Shown here piece after piece: positions 1-8,509 of a stretch of DNA of 64,000 nt; within the stretch, counting starts at the first letter, position 1, and the number at the start of each line of letters is the position of its first letter. The DNA lies in contig NZ_JAFEVR010000009.1 in assembly GCF_017352375.1 (NCBI RefSeq), forward strand, positions 248,001 through 312,000, given 5' to 3'. Under the pieces are notes generated by a model. That model worked only from the letters and a program-made list of their open reading frames with translations. It was not told the DNA's origin and ran no database searches. The position numbers and the translations under genes were made by a program. The stretch is from Mycolicibacterium sp. S2-37. Its GTDB lineage: Bacteria; Actinomycetota; Actinomycetes; Mycobacteriales; Mycobacteriaceae.

Positions 1-1650
1 CCGGTCAACGCCGCGATCGCGGCCCTGGTGCTGCCGAGTTCGTTCCGGCCGGTCCCCGATCCCGCGACGCCCACCGGATCGCGCTGGGAACTCGATCCGA
101 CGCTGCTCGAGTCGGCCGAGGTGACCAGCGAGAACCCGTTCACGGTCACCTACAAGATCCGGCCCGAGGCGCAGTGGACCGACAACGCGCCGATCGGCGC
201 CGACGACTATTGGTATCTGTGGCGGCAGATGGTCAGCCACCCCGGCGTGGTGGACCCCGCGGGTTACGACCTCATCACCGGCGTGCAGTCGGTGGGCGGT
301 GCCAAACAGGTTGTCGTCACGTTCGCGCAGCCGTATCCGGCCTGGCGCGAGCTGTTCAACAACATCCTGCCCGCCCACATCGTCAAGGACGTGCCGGGGG
401 GATTCGGGGCGGGCCTGGCGCAGGCGATGCCCGTCACCGGCGGGCAATTCCGGGTCGAGAGCATCGACCCGCAACGCGACGAGATCCTGCTGGCGCGCAA
501 CGACCGCTACTGGAGCGCTCCCGCGAAACCCGACCTCGTGCTGTTCCGCCGCGGCGGCGCCCCGGCGGCGTTGGCCGACTCGATCCGCAACGGCGACACC
601 CAGGTGGCCCAGATCCACGGTGGCGCGGCGACTTTCGCGCAGCTCAGCGCAATCCCCGATGTGCGGACCGCCCGGATCGTGACGCCGAGGGTGTTGCAGG
701 TGACGTTGCGTGGTCAGCAGCCCAAGCTCGCCGACACCGCCGTCCGCAGGGCGATTCTGGGTCTGCTCGACGTGGATCTGCTGGCCTCGGTGGGCGCGGG
801 CGACGACAACACCGTCACCCTGGCGCAGGCGCAGGTACGGTCCCCGTCCGATCCGGGGTACGTCCCGACGGCGCCGCCGGCGATGGGCACCGAGGCGGCG
901 CTGGCGATGCTCGCCGACGCGGGCTACCGGCCGACGGAGAATCCGGTGCCGGGGCCGGGGACCAGCCGGGGGCAGATCAGCAAGGACGGTGTGCCGCTGA
1001 CACTGGTATTGGGGGTGGCCGCGAACGATCCGACGTCGGTCGCGGTGGCCAACACCGCCGCTGATCAACTGCGGAACGTGGGCATCGACGCCTCGGTACT
1101 GGCACTGGACCCGGTGACGCTCTACAGCGAGGCGCTGGTCGAGAACCGGGTGGACGCGGTCGTGGGCTGGCATCACGCCGGGGGAGACCTCGCGACGGCG
1201 CTCGCCTCCCGGTACGGGTGTCCGGCGCTGGAGGCGACGCCGGTGGCGACCGCGCCGGCAAGCCCGCCCCCCGACGGCGATCCGTCACCGACGCCGAGCA
1301 CGCCGTCCACGCCGACACCGACCCCGCCGTTGCCCCCGACCACCACGCCCCCCACGCCGAGCCCCGCTCCGGAATCCGACGAACTGGTGCAGGCACCGAG
1401 CAACATCACCGGAGTCTGCGACCGCAGCATTCAGCCCAGGATCGACGCCGCGCTGGACGGCCGGGAGCCGATCGCCGAGGTGATCGACGCCGTCGAACCG
1501 CGGCTGTGGAACATGGCGACGGTATTGCCGATCCTGCAGGACACCACGATCGTCGCCGCCGGTCCCAGTGTCCGGAACGTCAACCTCACGGGGGCGGTGC
1601 CGGTCGGGATCGTCGGAGATGCCGGCAGCTGGGTCAAGTCGTCCCAATGA
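1..1650 (+). CDS. lpqW: LpqW lipoprotein, 5'-truncated by window edge
   Basis: The frame is open from base 1 and ends at TGA 1648-1650, so the signal peptide and lipobox lie outside the window. The protein has the extended substrate-binding fold of the DppA/OppA type (SBP_bac_5). LpqW, however, is known as a regulator that directs intermediates between phosphatidylinositol mannosides and lipomannan/lipoarabinomannan at the cell envelope, not as a peptide importer. About 549 codons are visible, close to a full mature protein. Near visible residues 413-455 there is a low-complexity Pro/Thr/Ser insert (motifs such as SPTPSTPSTPTPTPP), followed by a normal conserved C-terminus. Its position just before mshB and fbiC matches Rv1166. 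No transport partner genes lie next to it. Confidence 0.88.
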   Translation, partial: PVNAAIAALVLPSSFRPVPDPATPTGSRWELDPTLLESAEVTSENPFTVTYKIRPEAQWTDNAPIGADDYWYLWRQMVSHPGVVDPAGYDLITGVQSVGGAKQVVVTFAQPYPAWRELFNNILPAHIVKDVPGGFGAGLAQAMPVTGGQFRVESIDPQRDEILLARNDRYWSAPAKPDLVLFRRGGAPAALADSIRNGDTQVAQIHGGAATFAQLSAIPDVRTARIVTPRVLQVTLRGQQPKLADTAVRRAILGLLDVDLLASVGAGDDNTVTLAQAQVRSPSDPGYVPTAPPAMGTEAALAMLADAGYRPTENPVPGPGTSRGQISKDGVPLTLVLGVAANDPTSVAVANTAADQLRNVGIDASVLALDPVTLYSEALVENRVDAVVGWHHAGGDLATALASRYGCPALEATPVATAPASPPPDGDPSPTPSTPSTPTPTPPLPPTTTPPTPSPAPESDELVQAPSNITGVCDRSIQPRIDAALDGREPIAEVIDAVEPRLWNMATVLPILQDTTIVAAGPSVRNVNLTGAVPVGIVGDAGSWVKSSQ

Positions 1651-1663
1651 TCTGACCCAGTGA

Positions 1664-2887
1664 TCAGGTGACGCGCAGGCGCCACAACCGGTGGAGCCGA
1701 TCCGCCGCGACGGCCGCGATCATGAAGACGATCAGCAGCCACCAGGGCGGCCTGGCCAATTCCCAGACGAAGAACGCGGCCCACAGCGGAGCGCGCTGCG
1801 TGATCGCCAGCACGCCGGCAGCGCACAGCAGCGACACCGCGGGGACGTTGACGGACTGTTGGGTCCAGGTGTTGATCGCCAGCGCCACCAGGGCACCCGC
1901 CGCGGCTCCGGTTGCCAGCGCCGGGGTGAGCATGCCTCCGACCGCTCCGGCCTTCAGGTACGCCGCGGTCAGCAGCGGTTTGAGGAGCAGGATCGCGGCG
2001 GCCGAACCCAGGCCGATCCCACTGTTCAGGCTCACCTCGAGCACACTCTTGCCGTTTCCGGGCAGTTCGGGCCACCACAGCGAGCAGATCCCGACCAGCA
2101 GTCCGGCGGTCGCCACCGCCGGGACGAGGGTCCACGAGGTGACCGCTCTGGCGGGACGGGCCGTGGTCATCAGCCGGTTGAACGCGGCGCCGACGCCGAC
2201 GGCCAGCGGGGCGAGCAGCACCGCGAGCACCGTCAGCAGCACCGACAGCGACGGGTCCGGCCAGTCCAGCGGTGTCTCGAGATGAGTGACCGGCGCGGCG
2301 ACCGCTACGGCGAGACTCGAGGTGATGAGTGCGGTGCCGAGCGCTCGCGGATGCCAGGTGTCCAGCATGATCTTCGCTGCGAACAGCGCGCCGCCGAGGG
2401 GAACGCTGTAGACCGCCGCCAGGCCCGCACCTGCGGCGCAGGCGAGCAGGATCTCGCGGTCACGCGGTGTGAGTGAAAGGCGGGAGGTGGCGGCGTCGCC
2501 GCCGGCGGCGGCGAGCTGGCGCGGTGCGCCTTCCCGACCGAGCGATGCGCCGGAGCCGACGAGGAGTACCTGCAGCGCGGCGTCCAAAGACATGGCGATG
2601 CGGGGGATCGGGCGGCGTTGCGAGATGGTTCCGGCCAACTCCGGCACCGCCGTGCGCCGTCTGAGCATCCACCAGCCGAGACCGGCGAGCGCGCCGCCGA
2701 TGGTCGGCGCCAGCACTCGCCGGACCGGGCTGCTGCTGTCGACGCCGTCGAGCAGAGTGCCGAAGGAGTATGCGTACGCCAGGTGCTCGACGGCGTGCAG
2801 GAGCAGCGTGGTCGCCATACCGGCCAGGCCGGCGATGATCCCTATGAGAAGGACGGCGCAGGAGAACTCCAGGTTTCTCCGGCTCAT
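1664..2887 (-). CDS. ClC-family chloride transporter/channel
   Basis: 407-residue polytopic membrane protein of the voltage-gated chloride channel family. The gating-glutamate motif is present as GREGAP (E119) after a GSG-like element, and the late chloride-site motif appears as GGMLTPALA. The helix that in E. coli ClC carries the inner proton glutamate (E203) reads PLGGALFAAKIML, so that residue is not Glu. By family knowledge this loss goes with altered H+/Cl- coupling or pure channel behaviour. The protein is short for the family and has no CBS domains. It converges on lpqW with a 13-base gap. It is not part of the recalled M. tuberculosis gene order, so it is probably a lineage-specific insertion. 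Confidence 0.85.
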   Translation of the reverse strand: MSRRNLEFSCAVLLIGIIAGLAGMATTLLLHAVEHLAYAYSFGTLLDGVDSSSPVRRVLAPTIGGALAGLGWWMLRRRTAVPELAGTISQRRPIPRIAMSLDAALQVLLVGSGASLGREGAPRQLAAAGGDAATSRLSLTPRDREILLACAAGAGLAAVYSVPLGGALFAAKIMLDTWHPRALGTALITSSLAVAVAAPVTHLETPLDWPDPSLSVLLTVLAVLLAPLAVGVGAAFNRLMTTARPARAVTSWTLVPAVATAGLLVGICSLWWPELPGNGKSVLEVSLNSGIGLGSAAAILLLKPLLTAAYLKAGAVGGMLTPALATGAAAGALVALAINTWTQQSVNVPAVSLLCAAGVLAITQRAPLWAAFFVWELARPPWWLLIVFMIAAVAADRLHRLWRLRVT

Positions 2888-2923
2888 CCGCGCAGTGTCA
2901 GTTGTTCCGGTGCTGCGGTCGGC

Positions 2924-4081
2924 CTAGCGGCCGACTCCGCTGGGGGGTGCGTCGTCGTCGCCGCCGTCGTCGCTCGAGCCACCGTCATCGCCGACGCTGT
3001 CGCGGCCGGGCTGCGGGACGACCGGGGTGTAGTCGGTGTCCTGCCCGGTGTCATCCTGACCCGTCAGCCGCTTGACGGTGTCACCGAGCTGGTCGAAGAC
3101 CTGGCGGATCTGGTCCCGGAGGCCGCCGGTGGTGTCGCTCTCGAAGGCGGGTGACCCGGGCGTGTCGCCGCCCGTGGCCGGGACCTGGGCCGGCTGCGTC
3201 GGATCGGCCGATTCGTCACCGGATTGCAGTGCCGGCTGCTGCGGGGCAGCGGCGGTCGCGGTTTCCCGCGAACCCGTGTCCTCGGCGGTTCCCTCACGCT
3301 CGAGAGCGTTGCGGTCCTGCGCGGCGGTGGTGGACGTGTCGTCAGAAGGCGCCTCGCGGGTGACGCCGGAACTGGGCTCCTGGGCCGCTCCGGCCCCGGT
3401 CTCGACGGACGGGCTCGCCGTGGAGTTGATGGCATCGATGATCGGCCACAGCACGCTGTTCTGGAACACCGCGTCGATCCGCTCGTCGCCGGTGATGACG
3501 GCCTGACCGCCGAAGGGTGCGTTGATGAGACGGCGCAGCGCTTCGGTCGGCGTGAGTTCCCCGCTGATGACCTGTTCGGTCAGGGCGAGGATCAGGGCCG
3601 GCGTCATGGTGACCTGCTGAACCAGCGTGTTCGCCGCCTCGTTGATGCCACTGGTGAGATTGGCCAACGCCCGCATGACGACCACGGCGCTCTCGGTGGG
3701 GTCGCTGACGGACTCCGGAGCAGCGAGTCGAGCGGCCTCGTGGGCTTCGTCGCGAGGCATCCCCTCGGTCGCAGGCGGGATCTCGGCCACCCGCTGCAGC
3801 GCCTCGGCGAGCACCTGGGGGCTGACCGAGGTGGGGTTCTCCGCCAGATCCGCCATCAACGCGTCGAGAGTGGCGACCGCGGTCGGCCATCCGGTCCGCA
3901 TCGCCCCGATCGACTCGAGGAAGACGGGATCGAGGATGTCGAGGGGCTGCCCACCGGTCGCCATGTCCGACACGGAGACGCGGACATCGGAAGGAGCGGC
4001 GACCAACGGGTTGGCCACCACGGTCGCGCCACCGGCCAGCACGAGTCCTGTCACCAGGAACGGGCTGATGGTGCGAAGCAT
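2924..4081 (-). CDS. Secreted hypothetical protein with acidic, disordered tail
   Basis: 385 residues. A Sec signal peptide covers about residues 1-28 (hydrophobic VTGLVLAGGATVVA core, cleavage probably near VANPLVAA). An alpha-helical middle region (about 40-215) follows. The last third is low-complexity: Thr/Ala/Glu-rich, then Asp/Gly/Ser-rich near the end (runs of DDGGSSDDGGDDD type). There are no cysteines and no catalytic motif that I recognise. The start ATG has a strong upstream Shine-Dalgarno (GGAGGGGAAGG). It lies beside another secreted low-complexity protein at 4731, which suggests a surface or envelope role, but that is inference. Related exported proteins of fast-growing mycobacteria are usually annotated only as hypothetical. 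Confidence 0.75.
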   Translation of the reverse strand: MLRTISPFLVTGLVLAGGATVVANPLVAAPSDVRVSVSDMATGGQPLDILDPVFLESIGAMRTGWPTAVATLDALMADLAENPTSVSPQVLAEALQRVAEIPPATEGMPRDEAHEAARLAAPESVSDPTESAVVVMRALANLTSGINEAANTLVQQVTMTPALILALTEQVISGELTPTEALRRLINAPFGGQAVITGDERIDAVFQNSVLWPIIDAINSTASPSVETGAGAAQEPSSGVTREAPSDDTSTTAAQDRNALEREGTAEDTGSRETATAAAPQQPALQSGDESADPTQPAQVPATGGDTPGSPAFESDTTGGLRDQIRQVFDQLGDTVKRLTGQDDTGQDTDYTPVVPQPGRDSVGDDGGSSDDGGDDDAPPSGVGR

Positions 4082-4730
4082 GATGCCTTCCCCTCCGAGG
4101 CTTTGAATCGCTTAACTTTAGCCTAATAGGAGCCTGAGAAGCTACCGATACGGGGCTGCGTTCCAGGTCGTCGCGCTCCGGTCCTTGCAGGCGAGACGAC
4201 ATAGCGATGCCGTCCCAGTGGTGTGACATGCCGCTGACCTGCTCTTTGGGTGTAAGTGGAGTCACACTGCAAACCCCGACAGCTGCCGCGCCGGATGAAC
4301 AACCCGGCGGCCCGCTGTGAGCGGTTTGCTACTGCAGGGTCAGGAATCGGGCAGAAAGTCGTTTCACGCTCAAGGACCGAGCCGTTCACCGGGGGTTCAG
4401 ATAGCGCGCAGGCGAATTTGAAAGCTGAGTGCAGCCTGAGAAGCTGCTGACGTAGGCAGTCCGTGCGCTCTCACCAGAGATCACAGCATCATCACACGCA
4501 TCACACCCACAACGCTCTGAACTGCAGTTCTCTAGAAAACCCGACACTGAGACGAACCTGTCAGCAATGTTCAGGTCTCTCAGTATCTCGTTGCATGAGG
4601 AAACTTCAACTAGTTTCGGTTGCAACGATCTAGGCCGTCGGGCCTCGAAAGTAGGTGCATCCGAGAAGGCGCCGGTGCTACGTTGCTGGTGCTCATCAAG
4701 CAGCTCTCATCCGTAAGGGGGATGAACTAC
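4082..4730. other. 649-base non-coding region before the glycine-rich gene
   Basis: No convincing gene lies here: the small reverse-strand ORFs have no recognisable product or ribosome site. It is clearly less GC-rich than its surroundings, especially 4440-4630. It holds a 13-base direct repeat (agcctgagaagct at 4131-4143 and 4433-4445), a tandem catcacac pair (4490-4497, 4499-4506), a perfect 12-base palindrome GAACTGCAGTTC (4519-4530) and two neighbouring hairpins (4589-4645). It probably carries the promoters of both flanking genes and a long 5' untranslated region for the glycine-rich protein. Confidence 0.6.
4589..4645 (+). promoter_or_regulatory. Tandem hairpins in the leader of the glycine-rich gene
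   Basis: First hairpin: outer stem cgttgca/tgcaacg (4589-4595 with 4621-4627) enclosing a second stem gaaac/gtttc (4600-4604 with 4613-4617) and loop ttcaacta. Second hairpin: aggcc/ggcct (4632-4636 with 4641-4645), loop gtcg. No U-run follows, so a simple intrinsic terminator is unlikely. A structured 5' untranslated element affecting mRNA stability or translation is my inference. It ends 85 bases before the chosen start at 4731. Confidence 0.45.
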
Positions 4731-6182
4731 ATGTCCAACTCAACCAAGCGTCCGCTTCTCGCGACCGCTGCCGCCATCGGTGGTGCCGGCCTCGTTCTCG
4801 GCGCACCCGCTGCGGCTCTCATCGCAGCCCCGGCCGCTCAGGCCGCTCCGGCCTTCGCTCCGGCTCCCACCCAGTTCGAGGGCCTGGCCTTCTTCGGTGA
4901 CGCCTTCGGCTCGCCGCTGGCTCTGCTCGCGCCGGTCACCTCGATCTCGAACAGCTTCCTCGACATCTTCGGTGCCATCCCGGTCCTGAACATCTTCATC
5001 GGCAACGGTGCGGACGGCCTGCCCGGCCAGGACGGCGGCGACGGCGGCCTGTTCATCGGTTCCGGTGGCGACGGTGGCGCGGCCCTGTACGACCCGGTCT
5101 CCAAGTCCTGGACCGCGGGCGGCAACGGTGGCAACGCCGGCTTCTTCTTCGGTGACGGTGGCAATGGTGGCGCTGGCGGCTTCGGCGGCTACGACATCGC
5201 CACCGGTGCTCCGGTCGATCCGAGCAACGGCGGCAACGGCGGCAACGGTTCGTTCCTGTTCGGCAACGGTGGCAACGGCGGCGCCGGTGGCGCCGGTCGT
5301 GACGGCCGGAACCCGACGGGTCTCCCGAACCTGGTTCCGGGCGCCAACGGTGTTGGCGTGCAGAACGGTGGCGACGGCGTCCTCGGCCAGAACGGCGGCA
5401 ACGCCGGCGAGGGTGGCGGCAACGGTGGCAACGGTGGCGACGGTATCCCCGGTATCGCGGGCGTTACCGCCACCAACGGTGGCAACGGTGGTAACGGTGC
5501 CCTGGGCGGCAACGGCGGCAACGGTGGCAACGGCGGCGACGCCCTTCCCCTCGGCGTCGGCCCGGCCGGTAACGGTGGCAACGGTGGCAACGGTGCCGAC
5601 AGCACCGCGGCCGGTGGCAACGGTGCGAACGGTGGCGCCGGTGGCGCCGGTGGCTTCTTCTTCGGCTTCGGCGGCAACGGCGGCGCTGGCGGCAAGGGCG
5701 GCGCGGGCGCGGCCGGCGGTGCCGGTGGCAACGGCGGAACCGGCGGCAACAGCGCCGTTGGCGCAGTCGACGCCGGCGACGGTGGCAACGGTGGCAAGGG
5801 TGGCAACGGTGCCGATGGTGGCAACGGTGGCAGCGGCGGCGCGGCCGGCAGCGGCGGGTTCATCCCGTTCCTGACCGGTGGCGGCGTGGCCGGCCCCGGT
5901 GGCGCCGGTGGCGCCGGTGGCGCTGGTGGCCCCGGTGGTAACGGTGGCGCCGGTGGCGTCAACACCGCGGGTGGCAACAACGGTGCCGTCGGCAACGGTG
6001 GCGCTTCCGGTACCGGTGGCAAGGGTGGCGCCGGTGGCGCCAGCGGCTCCGGTGCGGCCGGTGGCACGGGTACCGCAGGTGGTGCCGGTGTCGACGGTGC
6101 GACCGGTGCGAACGGTGGCGCCGGTGGCGCTGCTGGCAAGGGCGGCGCCGGCGGTGCCGGTGGCGGCGTGACCGCTGGCTAG
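4731..6182 (+). CDS. PGRS-like glycine-rich secreted protein without PE domain
   Basis: About 483 residues. I chose ATG 4731 because the AAGGGGG ribosome site at 4715-4721 sits 9 bases before it; ATG 4722 in the same frame is too close. Residues 1-40 look like a Sec signal peptide (MSNSTKRPLL, hydrophobic core, cleavage near AAQAAP). A short hydrophobic linker resembling that of PE_PGRS proteins follows (FLDIFGAIPVLNIFIGNGADG), then about 400 residues of GGNGG/GGAGG/GGDGG repeats ending shortly before TAG. There is no PE domain with its conserved PE dipeptide and YxxxD/E signal, so export is predicted to be Sec-dependent, not ESX-5. It is probably a surface or cell-wall protein of unknown function. 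The coding DNA is itself highly repetitive (ggcaacggtggc units). Confidence 0.85.
   Translation: MSNSTKRPLLATAAAIGGAGLVLGAPAAALIAAPAAQAAPAFAPAPTQFEGLAFFGDAFGSPLALLAPVTSISNSFLDIFGAIPVLNIFIGNGADGLPGQDGGDGGLFIGSGGDGGAALYDPVSKSWTAGGNGGNAGFFFGDGGNGGAGGFGGYDIATGAPVDPSNGGNGGNGSFLFGNGGNGGAGGAGRDGRNPTGLPNLVPGANGVGVQNGGDGVLGQNGGNAGEGGGNGGNGGDGIPGIAGVTATNGGNGGNGALGGNGGNGGNGGDALPLGVGPAGNGGNGGNGADSTAAGGNGANGGAGGAGGFFFGFGGNGGAGGKGGAGAAGGAGGNGGTGGNSAVGAVDAGDGGNGGKGGNGADGGNGGSGGAAGSGGFIPFLTGGGVAGPGGAGGAGGAGGPGGNGGAGGVNTAGGNNGAVGNGGASGTGGKGGAGGASGSGAAGGTGTAGGAGVDGATGANGGAGGAAGKGGAGGAGGGVTAG
5010..6178 (+). repeat. GGNGG/GGAGG-coding tandem repeat tract
   Basis: Imperfect 9-12 base units of the type ggcaacggtggc and gccggtggcgcc, in frame throughout, encode the glycine-rich domain. 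Short non-glycine interruptions (FFFGDG, FLFGNG, FFFGFG, GFIPFLTG) recur like the spacers in PGRS domains of M. tuberculosis. Such tracts are prone to slippage and to misassembly, so the unit number may differ between isolates. Confidence 0.9.
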
Positions 6183-6198
6183 TCCAGCGTCACCTCCC

Positions 6199-6260
6199 GG
6201 GATTCTCTAGCGAATCCCACGCGGATCCATCCCGGGGGTGTCGTGTCCAGTACCGACACC
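6199..6260 (+). other. Two hairpins just after the glycine-rich gene
   Basis: gggatt/aatccc (6199-6204 with 6213-6218, loop ctctagcg) and ggtgtcg/cgacacc (6237-6243 with 6254-6260). They lie between the stop codon and the stronger stem at 6293-6319 and may protect the 3' end or help termination. There is no T-run. Confidence 0.4.
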
Positions 6261-6292
6261 TCCGGGACACCGCACAAGCAGTGAACATGCAG

Positions 6293-6319
6293 ACACCGGG
6301 CCCATTGCGGGCCCGGTGT
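6293..6319 (+). terminator. Strong GC-rich stem-loop terminator
   Basis: Perfect 11-bp stem acaccgggccc/gggcccggtgt with loop attgc. It lies about 110 bases after the glycine-rich gene and 70 bases before purU, where a terminator separating the two transcripts would be expected. Mycobacterial intrinsic terminators often lack a long T-run; here only ttct follows. Confidence 0.7.
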
Positions 6320-6389
6320 TCTGCGTTGTGGGACCGTCGCTCATGCAGCGACGCAAGCGGGTTCGCTAAGCTCGGCCCGCAGTGCGGAC

Positions 6390-7337
6390 ATGAATTGGGG
6401 GAGTGCTTTGACCGCCGGATCCGATGCGAACGTCCTGGGTGGCACCGTGGGCCAGAACCCGGCCGCGCACACGTCGTTACCCGTGAAGGACATGGGCCGG
6501 CTGCTGCTGCGCTGCGCGGATCGCCCCGGCCTGGTGGCCGCGGTCAGCGCCTTCCTCGCCGGCGCAGGCGCCAACATCGTGTCGCTGGATCAGCACTCCA
6601 CCCAGCAGACCGGTGGAACCTTCATGCAGCGCACGATCTTTCATCTCCCCGGCCTGGCGGCCGCACGCGACGAGTTGGAGCGGTCGTTCGTCGACGAGGT
6701 CGCCACGAAGTTCGAAATCGACTTCCAGCTGACCGAGGCCGCCAAGCCCAAGCGGGTCGCGATCCTCGCGTCCAAGGAGGACCACTGCCTGCTGGATCTG
6801 TTGTGGCGCAACCGCCGCGGCGAACTGCAGATGTCGGTGGCAATGGTGATCGCCAACCATGCCGACCTGGCCGATCAGGTGCGTCCGTTCGGGGTGCCGT
6901 TCATTCACATCCCGGCGCGCAAGGACATTCGCGAAGAGGCCGAAGGCCGGATGCTCGACCTACTGCGCGGCAACGTCGATCTCGTGGTGCTGGCGCGCTA
7001 CATGCAGATCATCACGTCCCACTTCCTCGACGAGGTGGGTTGTCCGCTGATCAACATCCACCACTCGTTCCTACCGGCCTTCATCGGCGCCGCACCGTAC
7101 CGGCGCGCGAAGGAACGGGGCGTGAAACTCGTTGGCGCGACCGCACATTATGTGACCGCGGAGCTCGATGAGGGTCCGATCATCGAACAGGACGTCGTCC
7201 GGGTGGACCATCGGCACGGCGTCGACGACCTCGTGCGACTCGGCGCGGACGTCGAGCGCGCGGTGCTGTCCCGCGCGGTGTCCTGGCACTGCGAGGACCG
7301 CGTCATCCGGCACGGGAACCAGACGATCGTCTTCTAG
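6390..7337 (+). CDS. purU: Formyltetrahydrofolate deformylase PurU
   Basis: Hydrolyses 10-formyl-THF to THF and formate, balancing the one-carbon pool and supplying formate for purine synthesis. There is an N-terminal ACT domain (about residues 35-110, starting LLLRCADRPGLVAAVS) and a C-terminal formyltransferase-fold domain with INIHHSFLPAF, carrying the catalytic Asn/His, and a conserved Asp in ELDEGPIIEQD. The total of up to 315 residues is a little longer than the usual ~290-310. The true start may be TTG 6408, behind GGGGGAG. In M. tuberculosis purU lies elsewhere (Rv2964), so this position is a local rearrangement or insertion. It converges with the methyltransferase at 7341 with only 3 bases between stops. 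Confidence 0.93.
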   Translation: MNWGSALTAGSDANVLGGTVGQNPAAHTSLPVKDMGRLLLRCADRPGLVAAVSAFLAGAGANIVSLDQHSTQQTGGTFMQRTIFHLPGLAAARDELERSFVDEVATKFEIDFQLTEAAKPKRVAILASKEDHCLLDLLWRNRRGELQMSVAMVIANHADLADQVRPFGVPFIHIPARKDIREEAEGRMLDLLRGNVDLVVLARYMQIITSHFLDEVGCPLINIHHSFLPAFIGAAPYRRAKERGVKLVGATAHYVTAELDEGPIIEQDVVRVDHRHGVDDLVRLGADVERAVLSRAVSWHCEDRVIRHGNQTIVF

Positions 7338-7340
7338 CGC

Positions 7341-8384
7341 TCAGGCGTTCTTCCGGTAGACCAGCCAGCGCATGTCGATCGGGCACTGTTCGCGCGGCAC
7401 GTCGTAGACATCCTGACCGGAGACCCATTCGGCGTACCAGCTCGTCGGCGGCCAGGCATCCGCGGGCAGATTCGCCTTCTCGTAGTCGTATACCGAATCG
7501 TTGGCGATCAGCTCGAGGGGGTAACCCGCTGCCGCGGCGTTCATCTCGTCCCAGGTGAAGATGCTGGTGTACATCTGCTGACCGAGTTCGCGCTCCGCGC
7601 GGTCGGGCGTGTGGCCTGCTTTGGCCAGGAACGTGTTGAACACCAGGCGGCCGCCGGGAGCCAGGCAGTGCGCCGCGAGATGGAACAGGCCGCGCACGTG
7701 CTGGACCGAGCGGAAGTCGGACACCACCTCCGACAGCAGGATCATCTGGTAGTCCTGCCGGAGGTCGTCGAGGGTCTCGAACACATCGCGCTGGATCACG
7801 CGCACTTCCAGGATCTGGTTCTCCGCCTCGGTGCGGATCATGTCGGCGAATTTCGGCGTCAACTCGACGACGTCGACCGGATGCCCCAGCCGTGCCAGCG
7901 CCAGCGCGTTGCGTCCGGTGCCCGCCCCGATGTCGAGCACGTGATGCGTTGTGGGATCGGGCGCTTCTCCTGCCAGAGCCACGATGCGGGCATCGGGATG
8001 GTTGCCGAACAACGGCGGTTTGCGCGTGCTGATCCAGTTCTCATAGGCGCCCTCCACCGTCCACCACTGGCCGTTGACGTTGTAGTTCAGCGCCGTGCCG
8101 ACCGGCGAGTTGAAGGTGATCACGATGTTCGACCTCGGGGACACCTCGAACGCGCGGTCCAGCTGACCCTGCAGCACGGTCCTGAGGTGGTCCCTCTGCT
8201 CGGGGGTGAACGGCGAGCCCACCGCTGCGAACAGGTCTTGGCACATCGTGACGTAGTCGTCGATCATCCCCGGAGCAGCCGGCAGGCTGATCTCGCCCGT
8301 GGAGATCGAGCGGCGAAACAGCCGACGAGCCATCGCTTCGCGCAACTGCGCCTGAGTGGTCGGCCCGGGGGCATGCATGTTCAT
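7341..8384 (-). CDS. Class I SAM-dependent methyltransferase (paralogue 1)
   Basis: About 347 residues. The Rossmann SAM-binding motif I is LDIGAGTGRNALALARLGHP (about residues 148-167), followed by an acidic VVEL loop, a motif-II-like QMILLSEVVSDF and CLAPGGRLVFNTF. An N-terminal helical extension (about 130 residues) with FTPEQ and SPVGTALNYNV is shared with the paralogue at 9422-10486; the two proteins align along their whole length and both end in CPIDMRWLVYRK. The substrate is unknown. It is divergent from the dioxygenase at 8510. The start is uncertain: GTG 8387, ATG 8384 or ATG 8378, of which the last has the best spacing from AAGGGG. Confidence 0.8.
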   Translation of the reverse strand: MNMHAPGPTTQAQLREAMARRLFRRSISTGEISLPAAPGMIDDYVTMCQDLFAAVGSPFTPEQRDHLRTVLQGQLDRAFEVSPRSNIVITFNSPVGTALNYNVNGQWWTVEGAYENWISTRKPPLFGNHPDARIVALAGEAPDPTTHHVLDIGAGTGRNALALARLGHPVDVVELTPKFADMIRTEAENQILEVRVIQRDVFETLDDLRQDYQMILLSEVVSDFRSVQHVRGLFHLAAHCLAPGGRLVFNTFLAKAGHTPDRAERELGQQMYTSIFTWDEMNAAAAGYPLELIANDSVYDYEKANLPADAWPPTSWYAEWVSGQDVYDVPREQCPIDMRWLVYRKNA

Positions 8385-8509
8385 CACCCCTTCTTCTACC
8401 GGACGGGCCGCCCGATAGCTAGTTTCCGGCTCTCTCGACAGCCTGAATTCGCAGCTGAGGGCCGATATTCGGGGGTCCGATCATGCCTCGTCCGCGGTAT
8501 CATCAACCC

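Noticed and set aside
4119..4127. TTAGCCTAA, the core of an IdeR/DtxR iron box, just upstream of the secreted protein at 2924-4081
   Set aside because: Only about 12 of 19 positions of the full IdeR consensus match; the flanks do not, so it is probably chance.
4123..4625. Two reverse-strand ORFs of 79-88 codons upstream of the glycine-rich gene
   Set aside because: No ribosome site, no recognisable product, atypical codon use; treated as non-coding.
5189..6139. Long reverse-strand proline-rich ORF inside the PGRS-like gene
   Set aside because: It is the complement of Gly-coding repeats; a shadow frame with no start signal or family.
5010..6178. CRISPR-like regular repeats
   Set aside because: Units are in-frame glycine codons with no unique spacers; they are protein-coding repeats.
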